Of a DNA stretch of 64,000 nt, positions 21,569 through 34,159 are shown piece by piece. The notes beneath the pieces were generated by a model. The model searched no databases. It saw only the letters and a list, made by a program, of their open reading frames with translations, and was not told the origin of the DNA. Location of the stretch: positions 186,001 through 250,000 of the forward strand of contig JAJQZP010000418.1 of assembly GCA_025403435.1 (NCBI GenBank). Reading direction: 5' to 3'. A program made the position numbers and the translations under genes. Position 1 is the first letter of the stretch; every line of letters starts with the position of its first letter. This stretch comes from Artocarpus heterophyllus. Lineage: Eukaryota; Streptophyta; Magnoliopsida; Rosales; Moraceae.

Positions 21569-21802
21569 TCTGTAACTGTTACATTTAGCATTTCAAAGGT
21601 TTCAACATTGAAACCAATTTATTCTTGTAACAATTATGCATTAGTGGTCTCATTCATTTCCCATTAAAAATTAATCTGGTAACTGATTTTTCTTGGGTGC
21701 TATTTATTTCCTTGATGGGAGGAAATGAGCAGAGAGTAGAAAACTAGAAAAAAGTTTTTCACGTACAGATTTTGTGAAACAAAACTTGGGTCCCCTGCAT
21801 TT

Positions 21803-22390
21803 TTGAAACATATTCAAGGTGATATATGTGGGCCCATTCATCTGCCATGTGGACCATTTAGATATTTTATGGTTTTAATAGATGCATCTATAAGATGGTC
21901 ACATGTGTGTTTATTATCAACTCACAACCTCGCGTTTGCGAGATTACTTGCTCAAATAATTCGATTACGTGTGCAATTTCTAGATCATGCAATTTAGTCA
22001 ATACATCTTGATAATGTTAGTGAATTTAGATCCCAAACTTTTTATGATTATTGTATGTCAATCAGGATAACTGTTGAAGAGCCTGTTGCCCATACTCATA
22101 CGCAGAATGGTCTAGCAGAATCATTTATTAAACGCTTCCAATTAATAGCTAAACCTCTACTTATGAGAACTAAACACCCTATTTCTATTTGGGGACATGC
22201 TATTTTGCATGCAGTAGCACTTGTGTCCATTAAGCCAACGTCAGATCATAAGTTCTCTCCATTACAACTGGCTTATGGTCAGAAGCCAAATATTTCCCAT
22301 CTAAGAATTTTTCGTTGTGTAGTTTATTTTCCTATTGCTCCACCACAATGCACTAATATGGGACCTCAAAGAAGGCTTCCCCTCCTATGA
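21803..22390 (+). pseudogene. Copia B integrase
   Basis: QGDICGPIHLPCGPFRYFMV and LIDASIRWSHVCLLSTHN (from 21813) match the copia integrase core, with a stop and frame break near 21997. The second part (22055-22390) has EEPVAHTHTQNGLAESFIKR and the ISIWGHAILHA / SPLQLAYGQKPNISHLRIFR segments of the C-terminal half. Confidence 0.85.
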
Positions 22391-22816
22391 TTAAATATCT
22401 TGAACCAATGACAAAGATGTTTTTACGGCTCGATTCGCCGACTGTCATTTTGATGAAAGAAATTTCCCAGCATTAGGGAGAGAGAATAAGCAGCTGGAAA
22501 AAGAAATTATATGAAAAGCACCGTCAATATATCATCTTGATCCTCGTACACAACAATGTGAACAAGAAGTTCAAAAGATATTTTAGTTGCAAAATATAGT
22601 CAATTAATTACTAGATGCATTTACTGACCTAAAGAGAATAACCAAATCTCATATACCAGCTGCAAATGCTCCAGTTCAAGTTGATGTCCTAGTAGGACAA
22701 AATATTACAATAGCAAATGAGTCTAAAGCCTGAAGCGTGGTAGACTAGTCAATGCTAAAGACAAAAATCCTCGAAAGAAAAAAGGAGCAAATAATCAAGA
22801 TGGTCAAATTAAGAAG

Positions 22817-23900
22817 GTGGGTACTTTCGAGGAGACCCTAGACATAACTAATCATAAGACCCCAGAAGAGGTACAAGTACTTGAAAATAGTGAAAATGAA
22901 GAGATTTTGATAAATTATGTCACTAAGGGAAAAAGATGGAATCGAAAAAAAATAGTTATTGACAACATTTTTGCATACAATGTAGAGCTCAACATTGTTA
23001 AAGAAAGTAAGGATCTTGAACCTAAATATGTCAAAGAATGTCGACACAAAAATGATTGGCCAAAATGGAAAGATGCAATCCAGGCAGAATTGAACTCACT
23101 TGCAAAACGTTGGGTTTTTGGACTTGTAGTCCGAACACCTGAAGGTGTAAAACCAATAGGATACAAATGGGTATTTGTGCGAAAATAAAATGAGAAAAAT
23201 GAAGTCGTCAGATATAAAGCACGACTTGTAGCACAAGGATTTTCACAAAGACCTGGTATTGATTATGAAGAAACATATTCTCCTATTGTGGATGCGATTA
23301 CATTTTGATTTCTAATTAGTCTGGCAGTACATGAAAGACTAGATATGTGCCTAATGGATGTCGTTACAGCCTATCTGTATGGTTCACTTGATAACGATCT
23401 CTATATGAAAATCCCTAAAGGATTTATGATGCCTGAAACATGTAATTCAAATTCTCAAGAAAATTATTCAATTAAGTTACACAAATCCTTATATAGATTG
23501 AAGCAGTCTGGACGAATATGGTATAATCGCCTTAGTAAATATTTAATAAAAGAAGGTTACAAAAATGGTCCTATTTGTCCATGTGTTTTTATAAGGAAAT
23601 CCGGATCTAAGTTTGTTATAATTGCGGTATAGGTTGATGACTTAAATATTATTAGAACTCTTGAAGAAGTTCTAAAGGCAATGGATTATTTGAAGAAAGA
23701 ATTTGAGATGAAAGACCTTGGAAAAACAATGTTGTGCCTCGGCTTACAAATCAAGCATTTAGCAGATGGAATTTTTATTCATCAATCAAATTACATAGAA
23801 AAGGTCCTAAAACAATTTTACATGCATAAAGCACACTCATTGAGTACCCAATGATTGTTCGATCACTTGATGTGAAAAAGGACCCTTTTCAACCTTAAGA
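22817..23900 (+). pseudogene. Copia B reverse transcriptase
   Basis: DWPKWKDAIQAELNSLAKR and PIGYKWVFVRK (to 23188), a stop, [20 protein letters not shown], then VTAYLYGSLDNDLYMKIPKGF (23345-23632) and YRLKQSGRIWYNRLSKYL. Near 23630 the catalytic motif reads stop-Val-Asp-Asp because its Tyr codon is TAG. It is inactive. Confidence 0.87.
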
Positions 23901-23929
23901 GGATAACGAAGAACTTCTTGGTCCTAAAG

Positions 23930-24310
23930 TACCATATCTTAATGCGATAGGTGCAATAATGTATCTTGCTAATAATACTTGACTGGATATAACATTCTCT
24001 ATAAGTTTATTAGTAAGATATAGTTCTTCTCCAATTCAAAAGCATTGGAATGGAGTTAAGCATATATTTTGATATCTCTAAGGAACAAGTGATATGGGCT
24101 TTTTTTATTCAAATAACATGGGATCACAACTAATTGGTTTGCAAATGTAAGTTATTTGTCTAATCCACACAAAGCTCGATCTCAAATAAGCTATTTATTT
24201 ACATATGGTGGTACAGCTACATCATGGCATTCTACAAAACAAACCATAGCTGCTACTTCCTCAAATCACGCAGAAATAATAGCAATTCATGAGGCAAGCT
24301 GAGAATGTGT
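23930..24310 (+). pseudogene. Copia B RNase H
   Basis: Frame-broken remnants: a YLNAIGAIMYLANNT-like stretch near 23937-23980, an SNPHKARSQISYLFTYGGTA-like stretch and TSWHSTKQTIAATSSNHAE near 24150-24275, the family's C-terminal signature. Multiple stops. Confidence 0.8.
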
Positions 24311-24805
24311 TGGTTAAGATCAATTACCCAACATATCCAAGAACATGTGGTCTACCTTCGAAGAAAGAAACTCCAACAACACTATATGAAGATACATCAA
24401 AGGAGACAGAACAAAACACATTTCGCCAAAAAAATTTTTCACCTATGATCTTGACAAAAATGGCGATATTGATGTTCAACAAATTCGTTCAACAGATAAC
24501 TGACAGATTTATTCACAAAGGCATTACTGATTGCAACATTTAAAAGATTGGTACATAATATTGGAATGCGTCGATTTAGAGATCTAGTGTGATGTTTCCA
24601 TGAGGGGAAGGAAATACACGCTGTACTCTTTTTTCCTTGATTTAGGTTTTGTCCCACTGGATTTTCCTAACAAAGTTTTTAGTGAGGCAGCTTCTTTTGG
24701 CATATTATACAAGAATAATGTACTCTTTTTCTTTCACTAGTATTTTTTCCACAGGTCTTTTCCTAGTAAGTTTTTAATGAGGCATATTCTTGATAATGGA
24801 CATCC

Positions 24806-25112
24806 AAGGGGGAGTGTTATGAATATAGTATTATGATGGATGTCCATAACCCCCAAAGTCTTCAAGCCGCATAACCCCCAAAGCTTCTTAAATTCCATAA
24901 CCTCTATTTGTTATAATTTATTCATAGTTATTTTCTCTATTTACAATACTATTAAACCTATTGTAACCTATGTGCATCTTTAGGGTATAAATAGAGGCTT
25001 TAAGAGGCATGTACAAAAGAGGATAAAATATACATATCATTCTCTCATTTTCTTGTATTCTTCTCTATTTTCAAACTATATTCTCTTGTTTTGTCTTCTT
25101 TATTTTACAACA
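24806..25112 (+). repeat. Copia B polypurine tract and 3' LTR (298 bp)
   Basis: AAGGGGGAG (24806-24814) directly precedes TGTTATGAATATAG (24815). The LTR ends TTTTACAACA at 25112 and has a TATA box (TATAAATA, 24986-24993). Its left part contains imperfect repeats of a CATAACCCCCAAAG block. No 5' LTR is present in the window to date it. Confidence 0.85.
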
Positions 25113-27074
25113 ATTAAGGTTTTACTACAATTTATTTTAGTTTTTAAATTTTAAAAATTCTTACTTTAGTCTTTAATTTATTACCTTATTTTAATTTAGA
25201 TTTTTTCATTATTTAGATATTAAATAGCAAAAAACTTTCCACATGTTTCATCCTAGTCCCTCATCTATTATTTTGTTTTATTTTTTGCCCCTTGTTATCT
25301 AAGAGTTCTTAGGGATAAAAAATTTGAAAAATCTCAAGTGAGAAACTAAATAAACGATTTTGTTGCATGTAATTAAAAGAAAAGCTGCTTTTCATGTTGT
25401 TAATTAGATAAATTAAAGCATGTGTTTGGAGAATTGGTTTAAACTCAAACAATGTAAGGTTCTCTATTGTTACAGTATAAAACAAAAGTGAGTTACAATA
25501 GAAAACTCTATATTGCTGTAGTGTTTTGAACTAATTAGCTCAAATTAAGGTTCCAAACACCCTCTTAATTTTCTCTTTTAGAAAAAGTAATTTAAATTTT
25601 TAATGTTAATATTATACACACATACACATTTGAACATATATATAATAGCCATAATGTTCCCTTCTACGATTATATCCAATACAATACGCACACACACATA
25701 TGTATATATGTTAACCATAATACTTTTAGCCCATTTGGCAAAGTTTAAATTTTTAGAAAAAGGTAATTTAAATTTTTATGTTAATATTATACACGCATAC
25801 ACATTTGAACATATATATAATAGCCATAATGTTCACTTCTACGATTATATCCAGTACAATACACACACACATATACGTATATATGTTAACCACAATATTT
25901 ATAGCCTGTTTGGCGAAATTGATTTTAACCAACTTTTTGTTAGGAATAGTATAAAGCTCTTATATGCTACAATAAAAACAAAAAAAATTGCTAAAGCTCT
26001 CGCATGCTACAGCGTTTATAGTTCTAACCACCATGCGAAACACTCTTTCAGCAATATATATGCATATACATGTATAAGTATATATGTTAACCATAATACT
26101 TAGCTTGTTATTTAAATAGCAAAAAATTCAATGTTTTTCTTAAAGAAATTATTAAAACTCAACTGACTAACAATATGGGCTTTGTCTGACAACTTAGTGG
26201 GAACTAATATGTTTTAACTACTGTAGTGTAAAGCTCTCACATGCTATAGTAAAAAATAAAAGTTTACTATAGTGTGATATTCTCACATGCTATAGTCTTT
26301 AAGTTCCAACTTGGTTTACAAGCACTCTCGTTATAAAAGTTGTTTTGGTTTTAATTTCATCATATTTAATTTCTCACTTTAAATTTTTTCAATTTCGCTT
26401 TCTAAACACTTTGTTAACGGAGAGTACAAAAGTGAAATAAAGTAATAAATTAAGGATGAAAGTGAGATATTATAAAAATTTTCTGATGAATATTTAACAA
26501 GTAACTAATAAATGGATTGGAAAAAAATAATAGATTGCAGATCAAAGTAAACTTTTTAAATGTTAGAAATCAAAATGGCGTTAGGTGTAAACCTCATGGA
26601 TATTTGTCTCATAGATTTAACCAACTTGTTGGACTTGGAGTTCATATAATAGCCCAATACATATTTGTTTAGGGTAAAATTTAAATCCATAGAATCATAA
26701 CAAAATTAATTCTAAGTCACTTTTTTAGAGTTCTCTACCCTTTAAATTTATATGAAAATTCAAATCTTAATACTAGAATAAAAATTCCTTTTTTTTTTCA
26801 TATTTTCTCTATGCTATACTTTGGAAAAAATATAAACTTTTTGTTTGATATCTGATTGAGACAATTTTTCTTTTGTTGCGTTCATAACAAAAAGAGAAAT
26901 AAATCAAGATCTATATTGTATATTTTTAACATCATGAACATTAAGATTTGTTAGTAAATCAAAATTTTTCTCTAGAATTTATCTAAAAACAAATTCCAAT
27001 TTAATTCCCTGTTTCAATTAACACTTTAACTGTACATCTAAACTTCAATTTGGATAATAATTCAAATTACACAA
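25113..27074. other. Intergenic, repeat-rich; no gene
   Basis: AT-rich. It contains the tandem duplication at 25606-25955 and three related patches (25440-25560, 25910-26050, 26190-26335) with GTAAAGCTCTCACATGCTA-like sequence and GTTCCAAAC ends, probably degenerate MITEs. Another relative lies at 53310-53425. Confidence 0.5.
25606..25955. repeat. 175-bp tandem duplication
   Basis: TTAATATTATACACACATAC starts at 25606 and TTAATATTATACACGCATAC at 25781. Both units continue through the CCATAATGTTC, ACGATTATATCCA and TATATATGTTAACCA blocks to AGCCxxTTTGGC. A partial third copy of the last part is near 26060-26105. The 166-residue frame across it is composition-driven. Confidence 0.85.
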
Positions 27075-27270
27075 TTTAGGGCCCGTTTGGTAGGATATTT
27101 GAATCACGATTCGAATCATTTTGCTACAGTATTTTCTCTCACAAAAATTTAAATCTTTATTCAAATACTCTACTCAAATACTCGAACCAAACAGGCCCTA
27201 AAACACACAGCTCAAATTAAATTGTTTCGAATTAACACAATTTGAATCTATTTACCAAACATGCCCTAAA
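27075..27270. mobile_element. MITE-like element upstream of the intact gene
   Basis: TTTAGGGCCCGTTTGGTA (27075-27092) is complemented by TACCAAACATGCCCTAAA (27253-27270), 16 of 18 matching. An inner copy of the right end (ACCAAACAGGCCCTA, to 27200) gives an alternative 120-bp element flanked by TA. The GGGCC(T/C)GTTTGG end is common in plant hAT or Harbinger MITEs. The target duplication is unclear. Confidence 0.6.
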
Positions 27271-27496
27271 TTTAGTTTCACAAAAATTTTGAACTTTTGG
27301 CGCTCAATTGAGGAGGAGAGGAACAGAGAAAAGAAGAGAGAGGCGCCCAATACTTCTTCTTTCGTTCTTCCACTGCAAATATTACTGAAAATCGAAAACA
27401 TCGAGCAAAAAACACAGAATAGAATAATAAAAAACAGAGAGATTAAAACCAAAATAGGATTTTGCTTTTTGAAAACGATATGTCCAAAGCACAGAA

Positions 27497-29870
27497 ATGA
27501 AACCGAAGGAAACTCCTTTCAGAGCAGTTGGTCAGCGCTCTATCGCCTCTTCGTTCCTGACTCCCTCTTCAAATCCGTAAGAGAAAAAAAAAATAAAAAT
27601 CCACATTCAATAACTCTTTCCTTACTTTCTTCTTTTCAATTTGATTTTTCGTTTTTGTTTTTTGTTTTTTGTTTTTAATTTTTGCTTTTTTATTTTTTTG
27701 CATAATATGTACGGAATAGTTTCAGGGTTTCGAAAGAAGAGACCAAAAACGAAGAAGCGTCGAAGAAGGCCTCATTGCGCGTGTCGCTCACGGATTTTCT
27801 CCAACGGAAGCTCAACGAAACTTCTGGACTTCCAAGGACGGTGAAAGTACTCCTTTGCGTACCCAATTTCTTTGCTTTTGGAAATATTGAAGAGAAATCG
27901 GATTACGTTTTTTTTTTTTTTTTTTTCTTGGGAAATCGGATTAGAGGACAGAAATTGAAATTAGGAGAATTTAGTGCTAGTTAATGTGGATCAATTTGGG
28001 ATTTTTTCTGTTTTTGAAGATGTGAAGTAATTTTCTGGCACATTGGCTTAAGCCAAAATAAGCTCAAGGTGGACCGCTAATGGAGTGGTATTCCTTTCCT
28101 TTTTCCTCCTTTCATGATGCGTTCGGAGTTCGATACTATATAGTCCCATGTTAAGTCTCTGTTCTGTTAATGGACTGTACGACTTTTGGCTCGTGGGAGC
28201 GAATTTGAGTCCTTTTGTTGAGTAGTATTGGGTTAGGTTCTTTACCCTCCATCAGTAGGCCCTGAAATTTCTTCTATAGATGAATGGGATGCAATGACAC
28301 GAAAAGTTCAAGGTGGATGCTAGAATTTTTCTTTTAGATAAAAAAATAGAATTTCATCAGCATTTGAATGGACCATCTGGATGATTTACTTGTTGAATAT
28401 GCTCAAGGTTTTTTGGTTTGTAATTTAGGATTGACTTGGTGTCATCCTTGGCAGGGGCAATCCAAACCCTTTTCTTCTTTGTTGGGGCCGAGAGAGTTGA
28501 GCAGGAGTGGGTCTATTGGTGAGCAAGCTGAGGCCAAGAAAGGAGGGGAAGCAGACTCGAATTCTATTGTTGAGAAAGTTGTTCTTGAACAGTTTAAGCA
28601 TAGTGGTACAGCTAAAGGAGATTGTGTTGGTCCAAGCAGTGTTGGCGAAGCAGAAAGTTGCGACATCTCTGATGTTCGAGGATCACGAAAGAGGAAGAAC
28701 TTGGAAGGTTTGTAATCCTGGTTTGAATCTCTCGCTGACCTAGCGCACTGCTTTCTTACTGTTACCAAAGGCTTCAGTTTTGCCATATTGTTGCCTTCTA
28801 TTTCATTAGTTTTAGCAGGAGCATAAAACAGTGGAAATAATTTGGACTAAAAATTGACTAAAACGATCAAGTGAGTTTTGCAGTTTAAGAAAAGGAGGGT
28901 GTTACTGAAAAATCCAATATTAATAGTTTCAGTGTTGCAGAGAGTTTGATGTTTTTGGTTCATTTGGCTTGAGGAGCTCCAGCGTTGGTGATAACAAAGA
29001 GCTCAAACCTTGTGGGTTGTTAATCACTTTTGCATGCCTGTATATGGGACTGTCATTAGAATTTGGAGTACCGTTGCTGTTGTATGCACGCATTATTGAG
29101 CGGGATAATAGCTTGACCAAGTAGTGAAGCTGATTCTGTTCTAAATGTATGAGAATATGCGTTTTCGACCAATTGAAGCAAAAATGCAGTCTTGCAACCA
29201 CATCACAAATCCCCTTTGGAATTCGAAATCAGTAAATGAAGAAAAAAATATAGATAGAACATACATTTTATCAAAAGATAGGCAAAGAAGCTGGTTTCTG
29301 GTAGATTAATCTGAGCATAGCATGTATAGAGCTAGCTGTTTAGGTACTTATGATGAGATTGTTGCAAAAATGAAGGTTTTGGGTGAGGCCAACTATTATC
29401 ATCTCTCTGCCGAAGCTTGTATCATTTTCTTGCTTCAATCGTACAGCACTTCACAACCTTTATCTGTTCTTATAAATTTGGAAATGCGTAGGTGGGTATG
29501 AGAGACAAATTCCTCGAAAGCATTTTGTAGTTCTTGGAGGTGATTTAAAACTCAAGCAGCAGAGAATGGTCGAGAGGCTTACTAGCAAAGAGAATCAAGT
29601 TCCGGCATATAATCACTGTTAGTATATAATAACACTTGGACAGGAATATTCTATTGCATTTCTTTTAACATTTTAAGATTCTTTCTTGTTCTTTCTTCTT
29701 AATGGAGAATAAGAAATTTTGGCTCTTTGCTATTTTTGGTAACAGATGCAAATGGTGGTGGCTGGTGGGACTCCAACATGGAGGGAGTTGACAATGAAGA
29801 AGTTGGCTTTAGTGAGGTATGGGAAGGAGTGGGGTCTACCACTTTTGGGGGGATTGTAGACTGGCATTGA
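27497..29870 (+). CDS. Intact five-exon plant gene of unknown function (234 aa)
   Basis: Exons 27497-27576, 27726-27846, 28455-28707, 29492-29617 and 29746-29870; all introns are GT-AG and the joined frame is open for 234 residues. ATG 27497 is the first start that keeps the frame across the 27577 donor. The product is hydrophilic and Ser/Lys-rich, with conserved-looking patches RVSLTDFLQRKL (residues about 46-57), LPRTVKGQSKPFSSLLGPRE across exons 2-3, an SRKRKN basic patch (possible nuclear signal), and an aromatic C-terminus (YANGGGWWDSNMEGVDNEE and GGIVDWH). There is no signal peptide or membrane segment. The patches look like a conserved plant family, but I do not recognise it. A purine-rich 5' leader starts after the MITE. 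Confidence 0.8.
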
Positions 29871-30899
29871 TCTTTATGATTTTTGACTATCATGTTTTGA
29901 GAAAAGCTTGTGGTAATAGACTTCTCCGCTCTCTTTTCATGGTGGTTTTTTGTGAAGCCTGTATCTCAAACACCACAAAAATCAACGGAAAGGCTAGTAA
30001 ATTAATTGGTTCAGGGGACTTAGTTGCAGGAAAGTTGAAACCCTTAGCTAACCCACTTTTCAATTGCTAACTGCCAGTGCCGAGAGTAGACATAATAACT
30101 AGTCAAACAAAATGACTAAATTTCTATTAGTCCAAATGCCTATATTTCCCCCCCAAAAAAAGCCTATATGTGATTAATGAAATACTTGTGGTGTTTATCT
30201 TTTTGGCTAAAGAAGAATCAGAGTGCAAATATTATTGATGATTTTAGCATATTAGTACGTTCATCAGCAATTAATGGATTTATCCAATCGATTGAACGGC
30301 GGAACCGGTAACACTAGAGTGACTACAACCACCGCCAATAAATAACTCTTGTGGAACCAAACACATGCCCACACTTTTATCTAGCAGGCATACAATAAAT
30401 CCTAAGGGTGGGAAAGCCACCTCTATTATTATAGACCGAGCAAACCGAAAACTATAACAATGAGGCGAAAGCATCATCTCTTTTATTAGAAAATAAGTAT
30501 AGACCAGAAAAATAACTAAAAAAACCACAAGCTAAAAAAACCATAAGCACATAGGTAATATTAGCCAAAGAAGTAGAGATGAAACCAAAGACCTCTAACC
30601 ACAGCTCATCACCCTAACCACTGCTTCACCCTCATCGACAACACCAATCACTAGCTGCCACGGATCAGGCTTCCTTCTACCTTACTCTGCTCATCACCGC
30701 ATCTGCCACAATTGGCCTAGACCAACTATGGATCGACACGCCCACCTCGAAGAACACTTACACCTCCCACATTTGGTCAACTGCCTCTATAAGAGAACAC
30801 CCGCGCCTCCCTGATTCAATCAATCAGGACGTTACCCACCACCTAACTATACATTACCTCCCATTGCCATGAAAGTAAAAGCTACTTTGACTCTCAAGC
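29871..30899. other. 3' flank of the gene and unassigned sequence
   Basis: 29871-30060 may hold the 3' UTR. 30280-30890 is GC-richer with an open 82-residue minus-strand frame (30280-30528) and no family resemblance. Confidence 0.4.
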
Positions 30900-31640
30900 C
30901 AGGGACCAGGAGGCGTTCTTGATGAGGACATCAAGGCTGTAAGGAATTTTCATGATCCGATTCAAGTTCTAGTTGGTCCGGTGATGGGGGCTCGAGCTAA
31001 AAGATTCAAAGAAGAGCTGAATAACCTGGTCCAAAGAGTTCTACAACAAGAAGAGAGTGTGTTCACTACTGAGGGTGAACAAAGGCTGCTTTTACTCATC
31101 AAAGTTGATCCGGAAGGGAGCCATTCAAGATTCAAGATTTGAATTCTTTGTAATCTTATTTTAGTTGAAGTTTCAATTTCACAATTTGAAATTTAGAATA
31201 TTTGTTTAGACTTTATTATAGTCATGAATAAGAGGAAGGAATCATGAGTTAAATTTGATTCTATCATAGGGCTTTATTTAGGTGTTTCTTTCATTAAGGG
31301 TAGATTAGGAATTTTACATTTAAAAATAAACCCTATGCGAATTTCGTCTATATAAGGCCATCTTTTAGATTATGCAATTCAGTTTTGATGTTCATTCGTA
31401 TTGAAAGTTATTCTTCTTGAGTTCTTGAAGAAACTTTTCTGAACTTATCAAGGATTCCTTGTGGCGTTCAAATTGACTTATCAAACGGACTTTCCATACC
31501 CGTTTGTGGCGTCTACACCATACCAAGGTTCTTGCTTTGTTAAGCAACGAGTTGCGGTTTCCATTCAACTTTAGAAGTCTTGGGGTTTTGAAATTTCCAG
31601 ATTTAGTGTCGGGTTTCGTCATGTAGTTGGTGTGGTTCGT
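30900..31640 (+). mobile_element. LTR-retrotransposon remnant
   Basis: The short coding piece 30975-31142 reads GPVMGARAKRFKEELNNLVQ and ends in a stop, like the Arg-Ala-Lys-x-Phe-Lys segment seen in plant Ty3-type polyproteins. After it comes LTR-like sequence with a TATA box (TATATAAGG, 31349-31357) and a stretch (31392-31622) whose minus strand is open for 76 codons. That stretch resembles R-U5 sequence of plant elements. Ends and target duplication were not resolved. Confidence 0.55.
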
Positions 31641-32744
31641 ATCAGTCTACATCTACAAATCTTTTTGACAAAATATTTAAAAAGGGATTTTACTAACTTA
31701 GGTCCTTAAACTTTGCAAGGTCTCGTATTTAAGTCCTCAATTTAAGAATTTAGACACTCATGTCCTTAAACTCTTAATTTGTTGGCACTTAGATTAAGAA
31801 TTTGGATACATAAGTCCCTAAACTCTTAATTTCTTGACACCATAAGTCCCCATTTTGCGAATTTGGACTTTTTTTTAAAACAGATTTAGTTTTTAGCATA
31901 AATAAAAATATTTTGTAAAAATGTGGCATAACTAACGATGAAGTCAAAATTTTTTTTTATCAAGGAAGGCTAATAATTACGATAACATTTTAATCAAAAT
32001 CAATAGAGTTGATTTTCTACAATTGGCTCCATCAGGTTTTCATGCATTGAAAATGTCAAATAAATAACTTCATTATCAAGGTTATTAAACTAGAGGACTC
32101 GAGCGCCCTAATTTTTTTTTTCTTTTATTATAACTTATATATTAAAATTTTCACAAATCTTCACCTAAAAAATTTTAATATATAACTTTATATACAAAGC
32201 TCCTAAAAAAGTTGAATATATAATCTTATGCACAAAGGCCCCATAAAAAAGTTGAGTATTTAATGTGATATTAAATAAATTCACTTTTTAACAAAGATTA
32301 ATAGTGATCAACATTAGATTAATCCATAAAGAGTCTTAGTTAAAAAAGGAAAAGAAAACAAATGAAACTAGCCCCTTAAATACAAAAGAGTGCATACGAG
32401 TACCCTTGCATTCTTACTTTTTTCTCTTTTATTTCATTTATACAATGATAAGGCTTTTATCAACCAACTAATATTGAGAGAAACCATAAATAAGAAACAA
32501 AAAGGTCATTTGTGGCTCCGTGGTTCATAATTCCACCTTAATCCCCTTTTTCTTTCTCAACAAATTAAATTTAATTATAATAGGCATAACCCAAGACAAA
32601 AAAAAGAGGGGCAAAAAAGATTTCATAAATCAATAAAAAACTTGAGCATCTTGAGCTGTAGCTGGTAATTTTCTTTATTCTTGCTTTTCTTTTTTTCTCA
32701 CTTATTTTTTTTGTAGTTTTTATTTAATTAAGTTAAAATAGTAC
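31641..32744. other. Intergenic; repeated short motif
   Basis: 31690-31860 has three imperfect units built on AAGTCC(C/T)TAAACTCTTAATTT, a common end motif of degenerate plant inverted-repeat elements. The remainder is AT-rich without features. Confidence 0.45.
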
Positions 32745-33050
32745 CACTACTATAGACTGGGAATTAAACCATTGTGGAAAAACAGTCGTGGTACAAAAAT
32801 TGAGTTTTCACAACTGTTTTACTGTCGTGGAACCTCAAAATAGGAGCCAATTTAGGGGCGTGAGAGGAGCTCTTTCATGACGGTTTTCTTCAAAAACCGT
32901 CAATGAAAGAGGAAGTTTCCATGATAGTTTTTAAGAAAACCATTGTGGAAACTTCACATTCCACAATGGTTTTTAAGAACACTGTCGTGAAATTATGGTC
33001 CATGTACAACACTTTTAAGACCGTTTTTGCTTAAACTATAGTGGAAAATT
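32745..33050 (+). repeat. CACTA transposon terminus with subterminal repeats
   Basis: It begins CACTACTATAGACTGG, a CACTA-type terminus, followed by at least six direct or inverted variants of a (T)TCCACGA(C/T)GGTTTT-like motif to 33050. Subterminal arrays of this kind bind the En/Spm-type accessory protein. I found no matching inverted terminus to the right in the window, and no 3-bp duplication can be assigned. Confidence 0.65.
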
Positions 33051-34159
33051 GGTATTGTACAAAAAAATTGCCAAAATTTATGATTTCCTACAAGATGGCC
33101 AGTCCCATATGTTATGCATTACAACAAGGCCCTGATTGTATACAAAAATTGATGTATATTGAAATTATAAGGTATTTACAAAATCATTTACATTTGAGCT
33201 ATTTTGCACAATTGTTTATTTACTATCTCTATTTAAACATGACATACCTAATTACAAATTGTACCCATTCTAATCTAACTTCATTTATATCCGTATGTAT
33301 GTAAAAATCTTTTTTTTTTCTTTCTTTCTGGGGCTTGTTTGTCACTATTAATTATATCTCGCATAAAACATAGAATAAAAAAATCACATTCTACATTTCC
33401 TTGTTGTCTTGGACATTTACGTATGGAATATAATGTTTTGTTCGGTCGGATTATGACACTACTTCCCACATGAAGCTTCCAATCATTAAGCACCTTAACA
33501 ACGTGTCATGATTAAATGTATTAATAGACAATACAATTATGTAAAACTTAAAACAGTTAATTTTATAAGAGAATATTAATACTTATAATCTTGTGATTGA
33601 TATAAAATTATCATGTGGTAGGTGTTCGAGGGGATCAAACCAATATATTTGGTCCTCCCATGGGGAAATTAATGCCAACATCTAATGTTCTCGAACATTG
33701 TATGGCACGAAGAATAATTTCCCTTCGGTGCTTAAGCTAATAAGTGGAGGAGTAATGTGGTGCGCTCTCTACAATCACTCTGTAGGTCTCTTGCAGCACT
33801 TGAAACAATCGCCAGAGATATGAAGCCGAAATTGTGCGCCTTGCCTTGAAGTTCACAATATTCCTCCAAAAAAACTACAATAAAAAACAATACGGTCAAT
33901 TATTTGAAAGTACCTTACAACTCTACCTATATTTTAAAATTTACAAATTAAGGATAAAGTTATTAGCTGAGGTATACTATGATATAGTTTGCCTCGATTT
34001 GATCAAAGTTGATGAAGTAGTAAACGTTTTCATACCCTGCATAGAGAGGCAATTCATTGCCAGTGACATTTATTAGCATTGGGTATTGAATTATCAACCC
34101 ATCGCGCATGAAAGAATGTGTGGATAAAGCCAACTACATGAATTCTAGAGGTACTAAAT
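33051..34159. other. Internal CACTA sequence, unassigned
   Basis: No TNP2-type transposase motif is visible. 33600-33820 is GC-richer. The frames at 33041-33304 and 33834-34076 are Tyr/Ile-rich and not convincing. Confidence 0.4.

Larger units (their letters stand above)
14221..21570 (-). mobile_element. Decayed Ty1/copia element A, split by a solo LTR
   Basis: Read on the minus strand the order is gag (21568-21017), protease (20995-20579), integrase (20500-19600), RT (18900-17791), then the 3.3-kb insertion at 14476-17785, then the RNase H end (14470-14221). This gag-PR-INT-RT-RH order defines Ty1/copia. Stops and frame changes occur throughout. Neither LTR is recognisable: the left side stops at the inverted gag fragment and the right side at the junction with copia B. 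Confidence 0.88.
21780..25112 (+). mobile_element. Ty1/copia element B, 5'-truncated
   Basis: Integrase, RT and RNase H relics followed by a polypurine tract and a 298-bp 3' LTR. Gag and protease are absent. The left edge lies between 21570 and 21780, next to the gag end of copia A in opposite orientation. The intervening 200 bp show nothing recognisable. Confidence 0.85.

Noticed and set aside
25603..26103. 166-codon frame
   Set aside because: It spans a 175-bp tandem duplication of AT-rich microsatellite-like sequence; Tyr/Ile/His composition only.
31392..31622. 76-codon minus-strand frame as a gene
   Set aside because: It lies in LTR-like R-U5 sequence downstream of a TATA box on the other strand; probably a conserved LTR feature and not a protein.
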